From Paenibacillus sp. NAIST15-1 (lineage in GTDB: Bacteria > Bacillota > Bacilli > Paenibacillales > Paenibacillaceae), in the NCBI RefSeq assembly GCF_001894745.1, contig NZ_BBYF01000008.1, positions 62,001 to 126,000 on the forward strand: a DNA stretch of 64,000 nucleotides, given 5' to 3'. Below the pieces are notes generated by a model. The model worked only from the letters and a program-made list of their open reading frames with translations. It ran no database searches and was not told where the DNA came from. Below, one piece after another: positions 17,561-24,798 of the stretch. Position 1 is the stretch's first letter. The number at the start of each line of letters is the position of its first letter. The translations under genes were made by a program, and so were the position numbers.

Positions 17561-19370
17561 GCGGTCACGTGAAGCTGGATGGTGAAACGGATATCAAGGC
17601 ACCGGTGGTGGATCAAGAGGGAACGGTGAAGGCTCCAGTGTTCGTCATGGATCTTCCTCCTGTGCCGGAGCCGCCACTAATGAACATCAAAGACTATGAA
17701 GCAGCACAAGCCGCAGCCAAGAAGGGTTCATCTAACAACACAAATACCCTGACCGCGAAGATCACGAACCCGGCGGATCAAAAACAAGCCGATGGATTGC
17801 TGGGTACGGAGTCCAAACTGCTAGGCTCTATTCCGATGATAGGAGCAGTAGCTGGAGCAGTAGTGGGAACAGCAATGGGAGCAGCATTAGGCGGATTTTT
17901 CGGAGCGGCTGTAAGTGTGAGTCTGCAAGCAAGCGCAGCTATACCTGTTCGAAGTACAGGGACGAGTCATGCTGGAGGTGGAAGCGCAAAAGGTGGTTTG
18001 CATCCGCTGAAATATCTGGCCGGTTTAGTCATTCAAGGACTTATCAGTCAATACGAGCACGAGAAAGCCAAGGATGCTTATTATAGCAAATGGTTGCTGG
18101 GCAAGGTGTTCACAAGTGCGCGTCATATAGCAAATTCAGGCGGTCTACAAGAGCTGGTTCAAAACATGGTAATAGAGTCAAATGCGATGGCTCAAGCGTA
18201 TCAGCAGGTTCCACCCGAAGTGAGAAAACGGTGGAGGGCGAGCTACGATCGTTATACAGCAGAGCAGCCGAAACCGAACCTCGGTCATGGCTGGCTATGC
18301 TAGGCGAAGCCCAGATTCAGCAAGCGGAAGCCCAACGCGCGATGGGGAAGAAAATTGCAGAGGTGGGCGCGCAGACCGGAGAAGAAATATGGTCTGGAGT
18401 TAAAAAGACGGGAAATAGCTTTGCGGAAATAGGCATCGATTTTTGGAATGGGTTAGAGGTACGTAATAACAACAAGTTTGATTCCCTGTACGACTTTGGC
18501 AACTGGTTAACGGTAGGGTCGTTTGACGAAGTGGGCAGTAGAATTGAAGGATACAAGACAAGGGCCGACATGCGCAATGAATCCCCATATGACTATGTGA
18601 ACTGGTTGTCGTCGGGTATTGCAGGTTCCTTCAAAGAAGCATTTAATCCAGATGATCCATTATCTAAGGAGCATTGGATGGGTTCCTTTGACGTATTCAC
18701 TTTAATTTTGGGGGCGAAAGGAGCTGCACCAAAAGGTAGTGGGCCTACTCTTCCGAAGGTGAATGCAAAGACGCCGGTGCCAAAAATAGAGGAACGAGCT
18801 AATCTGGATGTAAATAAGCGGAAGAATGACACTAGGGCGACAGGAAATGCTTCCGAAGGAAATCCATATCGGGGTGGGGGTGGCAAAATAGATGATACTC
18901 CATCTACTATAAAATATTTAGAAGACATGATTAAAAATGAAGGATTTGAACATGGTGTTATATTTGATAGTAAAGGTAATGTATTAAGTAAATTAATTAC
19001 AGATAGCCATCCTACGAAAATTAATTTTTCGCCTTATAAGGATCAAATTAAAGACGCTATTGTAACACATAATCATCCAACAAATGGGATGTTTAGTTGG
19101 CAAGACTTTGAAACTGCCATTGCTTTTGATGCAGCGGAAATTCGTGCATCTCTTCCAAATAATGTTACATTCAGTATGAAAAGGGGGTCAAACGGCTGGA
19201 GTGTCTCTTATAACGATATAAGGGATATTTTTGCAGAAACTCAAAATTCTTTTAGGAATAACCCGGAAATAATGAAAGTTTATAGAGAAGAAGGGTATGC
19301 TAAAGTTAACGATATGCTAATGGAAGACATAGCTAATAAAATTGGAGGAATCTATAGTGTTTACAAATAA
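17561..19370 (+). pseudogene. Orphan VgrG linker/pre-toxin with JAB-like toxin tip, frameshifted
   Basis: From 17561 the sequence copies the linker and pre-toxin part of the toxin VgrG (from 11242 on) but lacks the spike. A 75-nt in-frame gap and a 10-nt deletion (after the CCGAAACCGAA at about 18268-18278) distinguish it; the latter shifts the frame, so the first half stops at 18301-18303 and the toxin half continues in another frame to 19370. After 18827 the tip is new: EHGVIFDSKGNVL, then HNHP at 19068-19079 followed by FSWQDFETA, the HxHP...S..D signature of JAB/MPN metallopeptidases used as toxins (Tox-JAB type). The tip itself looks intact, but no spike and no good start precede it. A silent toxin reserve or a relic. 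Confidence 0.75.
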
Positions 19371-19860
19371 TGATGACACCGGCTTAAAAAGAGATTTATA
19401 CGAACAATCAAAGCCTGGGATAATTGATACTTCATCGGTGAGCCCTAATTGGTTTACTTTTATTGATCATGAATGGGATGCACTACAGAAGGATTTCTTT
19501 GAAAAGCCTCTCGATGGTTTGTTAGTAGATCTAGTCTCGATATTTAGAAAAGGGAATCCCAATTACATCAATTTAGGTAGCCTATTCGGTACTGAAAAAA
19601 AGAGAATTGAAGATAGTAATAAGATAATCTACAGTGTTAATCAGGTGAATCGGAAGGAAAACGATATTACTAATGTTACAATGTTCCTTGATCCTGATAG
19701 CCACAAAATTACAGAGATTTATATAAGTGTACAAATATTACCTCCAATGAATGAACTCAAATGCAAAATAGAGGATAGTTATTCTGATTTACTTGTTAGT
19801 GTAAGCAATGAGTTTTTGATTATTGATAATGATTTTAAATTAACACTTAAAAATAATTAG
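19357..19860 (+). CDS. Putative immunity protein for the JAB-like toxin tip
   Basis: GTG 19357 is preferred: GGAGG at 19346-19350 is correctly spaced, and the start overlaps the toxin stop by 14 bases. The 167-aa product is acidic and cytosolic with one recognisable rhythm (DHEWDALQKDFF, then TMFLDPDSHKITEIYIS), but no family I know. A long terminator hairpin follows. Role inferred from its overlap with the toxin gene. Confidence 0.6.
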   Translation: MFTNNDDTGLKRDLYEQSKPGIIDTSSVSPNWFTFIDHEWDALQKDFFEKPLDGLLVDLVSIFRKGNPNYINLGSLFGTEKKRIEDSNKIIYSVNQVNRKENDITNVTMFLDPDSHKITEIYISVQILPPMNELKCKIEDSYSDLLVSVSNEFLIIDNDFKLTLKNN

Positions 19861-19894
19861 GTAAAATAATTCACAATGCGAGCTAACTGATATG

Positions 19895-19958
19895 CTTCCA
19901 TCATAGTAGACAGTGGAAAAAACAAAACTTCTAATTCTACAATGATGGAAGTTTTTAT
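19895..19958 (+). terminator. Long-stem terminator after the JAB cassette
   Basis: CTTCCATCATAGTAGA (19895-19910) pairs with TCTACAATGATGGAAG (19936-19951) with one mismatch across a loop of about 25 bases, followed by TTTTTAT. Confidence 0.75.
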
Positions 19959-20177
19959 ATTGTCCAAAAGAGTCCAGTTTCCTTAGAGGTAATTAAATGT
20001 AGTAAAGTGATGCCTTCAAGCTTAGATTATGAAGCGAACAGTTGGAGATAGATAAAAAACAGGGCAAAATAAGGTTGTCCCAGAAATAACATGAAGATTG
20101 AAGGTGTATTCAAGACAAATTTAGAGAAAATGTTGTAGATGCACTAACCGTATGGTAAATAAAGGGGAATAATAATT

Positions 20178-20519
20178 GTGAACATTAAGGAATTTAAACA
20201 TACTTTATTCATAGGTAGAGCTGCATATGGAATTAGTTGTTTTGAGAACACACTTACAGCCCAAATATGATCTTAATGATTGGAAGGTTGAAGGTTGTTT
20301 TGAACTATTTATGGTGAGTTCACTAGTATACAGTACTTAGATGATTGGAATGATTGGCTGTTGAGTAAAAATGAATTTGTATATTTGTATAACATATATC
20401 AAAATATTGATGAATCAATTGATATTTTACTACGGATATCTATCAGCCATGTTTATACTGAAATTGAACGATATGGTGAGGATAGTCTTAAAAATTGGAG
20501 AGGATTATCCATGTCATGA
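20178..20519 (+). pseudogene. Decayed immunity-type gene
   Basis: GTG 20178 behind AAAGGGGA opens a frame (NIKEFKHTLFIGRAAYGIS) that is lost by frameshifts near 20265-20330 and resumes as FTSIQYLDDWNDWLLSKNE and DSLKNWRGLSMS to a TGA at 20517-20519. Base use is as in the neighbouring immunity genes. No complete protein can be read. The 320 bases upstream of it (19959-20177) hold no gene that I can see, and 20520-20648 likewise. Confidence 0.5.
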
Positions 20520-20648
20520 TTGTTAACAACTTTCCATCACCAGACATTGAGCCTTTTTTGAAATTTTCTATAGAAGAAAAAAGAGGAGGGGGGAATAAGT
20601 TTGAGGGTACAAAATTATCTAGAATTCTGTAACATCAGGTATTGTAAA

Positions 20649-20698
20649 GACTTTCAAAGGCTTATTCCACTTGAACGATAAGGAGGTAAGCTCTTTTC
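20649..20698 (+). repeat. Partial cassette-end repeat R4
   Basis: ACTTTCAAAGGCTTATTCCA through TTGAACGATAAGGAGGTAAG and CTCTTTT matches the last 50 bp of repeats R1-R3, including the hairpin arms. It follows the decayed immunity gene. Confidence 0.75.
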
Positions 20699-20852
20699 AT
20701 GCCCAGAATCAATCAAGCTTTCTCTTCATTATGATTACCGATCGCCAATTTCCCCTCTTTTAGCAAGGCTTTATAGTACCATGGAGTTTATGCCCATGTA
20801 TGTTTCCGCGTGTCTCTTCCGGAATCCGGAACCATAACGTTTCTAGTGCTAA

Positions 20853-21146
20853 CTACTGCTTTTTCCTCTTGGACTTTATAAACTCTTTAAATTTTGTTAT
20901 CTCTTCGATTTCTTCTTGTGTCCAGTCTTCTTCTTTATCGATATCTTCTGTACTTTCTCCAATCAGTTTTGATACCTTGACTCCTAATGCATTCGCGATT
21001 GCTTGAATTGACTCGAAACTGGGATTATATCTTTTTCTTTCAACATCCGCAATATAAGATCTGGATAGATTCGCAAGCTCTGCTAATTCAAGCTGAGTAA
21101 GACCTTTTTCCTTGCGAATTGCCCTCATGTTCTCTGATAAAGCCAT
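20853..21146 (-). CDS. XRE-family HTH repressor, 97 aa
   Basis: The ATG at 21146 follows GAGGAACTAAA on the minus strand. Residues 5-60 are a classical Cro/CI helix-turn-helix (RAIRKEKGLTQLELAELANLS, then SRSYIADVERKR and PSFESIQAIANALGV). An acidic tail and a basic Lys-rich C-terminus follow. Size and layout fit the small SinR/ImmR-like repressors of mobile elements. Its own promoter and at least five copies of a 16-bp site lie directly upstream, so it probably represses itself and the divergent, now broken gene at 21399. No integrase or prophage genes accompany it. Confidence 0.85.
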   Translation of the reverse strand: MALSENMRAIRKEKGLTQLELAELANLSRSYIADVERKRYNPSFESIQAIANALGVKVSKLIGESTEDIDKEEDWTQEEIEEITKFKEFIKSKRKKQ

Positions 21147-21164
21147 TTTAGTTCCTCGCTTTTG

Positions 21165-21376
21165 CTTGTATTTCCGTCTTTTTCTCTAGTATATCTTGTG
21201 AACTGTGAGAAAACAATGAGGATGATGACGTGATTACAAGCAACATTTAGAAAAATGACGTAAATACAAGATATAACCCTATTGTTTCTGTGAAATTATT
21301 GAAATTGATTCAAAATAGATATTTGCTAATAATACGTGAATACTGTACATTATAACCAAAATGACGTGATTACAAT
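21165..21376. promoter_or_regulatory. Array of five 16-bp operator-like repeats
   Basis: The consensus is ATGACGTGATTACAAG. Copies: 21225-21240 (exact), 21255-21270 (ATGACGTAAATACAAG), 21361-21376 (ATGACGTGATTACAAT), a weaker AATACGTGAATACTGT at 21331-21346, and an inverted copy at 21165-21180 (minus strand AAGACGGAAATACAAG). The first two are exactly 30 bp, about three helix turns, apart. Their only neighbour able to bind DNA is the XRE protein. Confidence 0.7.
21188..21216 (-). promoter_or_regulatory. Sigma-A promoter of the XRE gene
   Basis: Read on the minus strand, TTGTTT (21216-21211) and TATACT (21193-21188) are separated by 17 bases. The -10 box is followed within 8 bases by an operator-like repeat (21165-21180), a position suited to autorepression. 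Confidence 0.55.
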
Positions 21377-21398
21377 ACAAAGATGATTAGGAGGAGCT

Positions 21399-21892
21399 GT
21401 GATAAAAGTGAATAGCGAACCATATGCAATGATGCTACCGTAACTTATATCGATTTCAGGAGATTTTGAAACGGTCATCGTCTAGTTAAAGACGAGCTGG
21501 AAGGAAGATTCAAGGTTACATATACGTATAGCGAAGCACTGTTACGTAAGAAAGTAGGTGAGTTGGGAATGAGAAAGGCAGTCATTGAAATTGGGCGGGA
21601 ACACGATATCATGCATATCGACGGATACTTAGTTGCGGAAGACTGTCTTATTGTAATCGAGAAATATGTAATGTGGATGTATAAAGTGTATGTAAAAGAC
21701 GAAAGCGGAATATTCGTGAGTGATCAAGCCGGGTTATGGCTAGGAAAGCTGCTGCGCGAAGAAGACGATGAGCAGGTGCTTATATTACGAGTTCTCAACT
21801 TCATGCAAAATATGTCCTTTTTTGGATTTATTCGGAATCATCGCGACTGGTCAATTGACTACGATTTTTGTTTCGTTGAGGCGATGCTTTAG
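21399..21892 (+). pseudogene. Broken hypothetical gene divergent from the XRE repressor
   Basis: GTG 21399 behind AGGAGG starts VIKVNSEPYA; the frame is then lost near 21430, continues as NDATVTYIDF in another frame, hits a TGA at 21467-21469 and stays open from 21470 to 21892. A shortened protein could start at ATG 21569 (107 aa, MRKAVIEIGREHD...). No family recognised. It seems to have been the gene controlled by the operator array. Confidence 0.5.
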
Positions 21893-21903
21893 AAAGCAGT
21901 TAA

Positions 21904-22504
21904 ACATGCGCAATGAAACCCAATATGATTATGTGAACTGGCTGTTATCGGGTATGGCAGATATGTTTAAAGGGGCATTTAATCCAGACGATTCCTTATC
22001 TAAAGAGCATTGGATGAGTTCCTTTGACGTACTCACTTTAATTTTTTTGGGGGAGAGGAGCTGCGCCGAAAGGTGGTGGGCCTACTCTTCCGAAGGTGAA
22101 TGTTCAAAAGAAGACTTCGGTACCAAAGGTAGTGTGGGAAAATAAACTAAAGATTTATAAGCTGAAGGTTGGCATTGAGGGTACGGTTAAAATCGATGAT
22201 TTTGCTAAAGAGCCGTTTTTACCAGATGAGTACTATCAAAAAATTGATAATTATCTTGCTAAAGCTACAACGGCTAGAGATAACTACTGTTGTAAACTTA
22301 CTTTGCTGGGTTTTACTTAATGCTTGTATTCTCGCTATCTCTGCAGAGGATTTAGTAATTAGTAAGTTTATTCCGCCTAGTAATGCGAATATTATAATGA
22401 CTTCTGCAATTAGACCATGGACAGGAGAAGTTATTGCAGTATGTACTAGATGCCAGACAAAGTTTCCAGTAAATCAGTTTATAAAAGGGACGGTGTTTGA
22501 TTAA
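21904..22504 (+). pseudogene. Orphan pre-toxin fragment with deaminase-like toxin tip, frameshifted
   Basis: 21904-22135 is a divergent copy of the VgrG pre-toxin (RNETQYDYVNWLLSGMA, FNPDDSLSKEHWM). A T-run change near 22042 shifts the frame; the following tip (KIDDFAKEPFLPDEYYQKI, ATTARD) is broken again at about 22290. The last frame reads SAEDLVISKFIPPSNANI, SAIRPWTGEVIAVCTRCQ and ends with TAA at 22502-22504. The final layout, xAED then an AIRP segment and CxxC, is that of zinc-dependent deaminase toxins; the usual zinc-binding His before AE is Ser here. Inactive both by frameshift and probably by this residue. Deaminase assignment is by eye. Confidence 0.6.
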
Positions 22505-23055
22505 TGCAAGAAGAAAAAGTGGACTATGGTTCAAAGGCGTGTATGCAATTTTCTAATGAAGAACTTTGGAAATATCTCATAACTAAATTTGAAAGTAATC
22601 CAGCTGTAGCTATAAGAACATTGTCTGATGATGATAGAGAGATTGAAATAACCTCAAGTACACCAATTCAATTTATATGCTTTGATGGAGAGAAACAAGA
22701 TTTGTTTATTAGTTTCAATGGAAATCAAACATCAATTTTTGTTAAAGATGAAGAGATAATGTTTATTGATGAAAATACAAAAGGTATTTATACAACAAGT
22801 GATACTTTTGGAAATGTTGTATATGAGGGGGATCTACGCAATCTCTCACATGTTGAGATACTATCTCTATTTGCTGATGTTATTTCATGCTTTATCGGTG
22901 CAGTAGAAGTTGAAATAATTGAGAAAGAAGCTCCTTACAATGAAGAGAATAAGCAATACAAGTATTATAAACCGCATATTTATGAAATAAATGTGAAAAA
23001 TAAAAATTTGGACAGAAAGATTAAATCTTTCGAAAATATCACCATAAGTTATTAA
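22504..23055 (+). CDS. Putative immunity protein for the deaminase-like toxin
   Basis: ATG 22504 overlaps the toxin stop by one base (TAATG). The 183-aa acidic protein is a full-length paralogue of the one at 13738-14277 (see the shared FIDEN/FIDDE and GNVVYEGDLR blocks). It is intact although its toxin is dead, so selection may keep it as protection against related toxins from neighbours. Repeat R2 follows. No named immunity family recognised. Confidence 0.65.
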   Translation: MQEEKVDYGSKACMQFSNEELWKYLITKFESNPAVAIRTLSDDDREIEITSSTPIQFICFDGEKQDLFISFNGNQTSIFVKDEEIMFIDENTKGIYTTSDTFGNVVYEGDLRNLSHVEILSLFADVISCFIGAVEVEIIEKEAPYNEENKQYKYYKPHIYEINVKNKNLDRKIKSFENITISY

Positions 23056-23083
23056 TTGAGCATTCTACATGGGTCTTTCAAGG

Positions 23084-23225
23084 ATTTTGAGTAAACTCAT
23101 TTACTATTCTTACAACAAAATCATACAATACAACCAACAAATCAAACACTAAAAAACTTGACAAAACACTTGATAAACTTTCAAAGGCTCATTCCATTTG
23201 AACGATAGGGAGGATAAGCCTTTTG
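23084..23225 (+). repeat. Cassette-end repeat R2 with terminator hairpin
   Basis: Same block order as R1 (GTAAACTCATTTAC, ACAATACAACCAACAAA, GATAAACTTTCAAAGGCT, AACGATAGGGAGGATAAGCC, TTTT). It separates the immunity gene at 22504 from the next cassette remnant. The post-hairpin stretch shared with R1 runs to about 23290. Confidence 0.85.
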
Positions 23226-23276
23226 TGCCAATAATGAAAAATGTTAGTTACCCCTGTCGTGGATCAGCCCACAAAC

Positions 23277-23618
23277 GGAAATGTAAAATAGCGGATTTTA
23301 CTGGCGGCGTAGCAGGATTGGCTGTGAATCCAGGAGGAGTAGGCACGAGATAGAACTTGTTAACAACAACGAATAAGATGGTAAGTTCTTTGGCTGCCAC
23401 CAAAGGTGGGCAAATTGTACAAAATACGAAGTCCAAGTCATTGCTGCACATGATAATCAAGTAAGATAACAGGTATGGATACTGTTTGGCGCTCATTTAA
23501 AATAGAAAATCAGTATCCATATGCAGAAAATTCAAACCAAATGAATCCATGTTTAACGTGTAGTGATATAAAAAATATAGAGGAGTATATGAAATATGCA
23601 AATGCCAATAAAAAGTAA
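23277..23618 (+). pseudogene. Broken toxin tip before the SUKH-like immunity gene
   Basis: Protein-like pieces lie in three frames: KIADFTGGVAGLAVNPGG (stop at about 23352), KYEVQVIAAHDNQV (to 23463) and, from 23466, TGMDTVWRSFKIENQYPYAE and MNPCLTCSDIKNIEEY to a TAA at 23616-23618. The PCxxC near the end would fit a deaminase-type zinc site, but this is weak. The end overlaps the next gene by 23 bases. At least two frameshifts make it non-functional. Confidence 0.5.
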
Positions 23619-24402
23619 TCACATCCCATCCATAGGAGATTGTACAAATCTTTTTGAACGATTATCAAAATATATATCCAGATTTGATGAGAAATGGGTA
23701 AATGAAATAGAACCAGCAAAAAAAGAGAGCATAGATACGCTAAAAAATCTAACGCAAATTAATAATTATAACTATCATTATCCTAAAGAATACGAGATTT
23801 ATTTAAATTATATGGGGCAGGATGACAAGGGTTTACTTAGAACTCAACTTCCAGGATATGCTTCAATTTCTGAGATAATTGATACTTATGAAGGGATACA
23901 TGAAGAACAACCAGACACTTTAAGTGATAAGTATATCCATTTTTTTCAAACTGATTTATATTATGGTCAACTATCATTTGATTTTACCCAGACTGATAAT
24001 CCCCAGATTGTTATGACTGATGAGGATAGCCAGTTTGTAAGTTATTTTGCAGATAACTTTGAAAAATTGTTATTTCAATGTGCATTTAGTAAATATGAAA
24101 GATTAAATTATGATAAGTGTATAATGTTTACTGGATCATCTAACATGCTTAAAGAAGCAATACAGAGGCACAATGAGTCGGATGTTCTTAGCATAATTGA
24201 TAAATTTTCAAAAACATATGATTTTCAAAGAGCATGGTTTAGTGATTTGACTCATCACATAGGTTTTAAAGACGGCATTAGCTTTTACATCGATAGTAGG
24301 GATAATGCTTTGTGTGGGTTTATTGTAGGTGATTTAGATAAACAAATCGACAATATTGGCGAAACCTTATTAGCTGAACTAAATGTTAATAAAAACAATT
24401 AA
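23596..24402 (+). CDS. SUKH/SMI1-KNR4-like immunity protein, 268 aa
   Basis: ATG 23596 overlaps the toxin remnant; the GAGGAG at 23580-23585 is its ribosome site. Residues around 55-90 show the SUKH pattern (YPKEYEIYLNYMGQDDKG, then a SISEIIDTYE helix). SUKH proteins are the commonest immunity family of polymorphic toxins and often act on several toxins. The product is acidic and cytosolic. It ends the array; repeat R3 and a terminator follow. Confidence 0.65.
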   Translation: MQMPIKSNHIPSIGDCTNLFERLSKYISRFDEKWVNEIEPAKKESIDTLKNLTQINNYNYHYPKEYEIYLNYMGQDDKGLLRTQLPGYASISEIIDTYEGIHEEQPDTLSDKYIHFFQTDLYYGQLSFDFTQTDNPQIVMTDEDSQFVSYFADNFEKLLFQCAFSKYERLNYDKCIMFTGSSNMLKEAIQRHNESDVLSIIDKFSKTYDFQRAWFSDLTHHIGFKDGISFYIDSRDNALCGFIVGDLDKQIDNIGETLLAELNVNKNN

Positions 24403-24447
24403 AGCTTTCATATGCAAAGTTTCATGTCACATAGGGACAGTCAATAA

Positions 24448-24588
24448 TTTGTGTAAACTTATTTACAACCCCAACAAGATCGTACAATACAACCAATAAA
24501 CCAAACAATAAAAACTTGACTGACACGTTTGATAAACTTTCAAAGGCTTATTCCACTTGATTGATAAGGAGGAGTAAGCCTTTTTAAT
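24448..24588 (+). repeat. Cassette-end repeat R3 with terminator hairpin
   Basis: This is the best-preserved copy: TTTGTGTAAACTTATTTACAA to a hairpin AAAGGCTTA...TAAGCCTTTTT, then AATAG. It marks the right end of the array, before the ordinary chromosome resumes with the chitinase gene. Confidence 0.85.
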
Positions 24589-24691
24589 AGATAGAATGTA
24601 ATATGAGGTGCGACTGTTAGGGATCAGTCATAAGTTACAGAACGTCGTCTCCGAGCACGTCGGATCGAAGAGGATGGGAAGAACATAAAGA

Positions 24692-24741
24692 GAGCTTTCC
24701 TTAGAAAGTAGAAGATTCTACTTTTGGGAAAGCCCTTTTTT
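24692..24741 (+). terminator. Terminator between the cassette array and the chitinase gene
   Basis: AGCTTTCC (24693-24700) pairs with GGGAAAGCC (24726-24734), with an inner stem AAAGTAGA/TCTACTTT, followed by CTTTTTTA. It lies between convergent transcripts. Confidence 0.8.
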
Positions 24742-24798
24742 ATTGCGTGCGTGTGCTGTTTATTCTATTCTTATGGCTGAATTATCATCTTGATCGCA

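Noticed and set aside
20853..21892. XRE repressor as evidence of an intact prophage or ICE
   Set aside because: No integrase, replication, capsid or conjugation genes are near and the divergent gene is broken; VgrG/late-control D proteins alone do not make a prophage.
16236..24588. Repeats at 16236, 20649, 23084 and 24448 as a CRISPR-like array
   Set aside because: Copies are about 140 bp, far apart, with genes between them and a terminator hairpin at the end; there are no short regular repeats with spacers and no cas genes.
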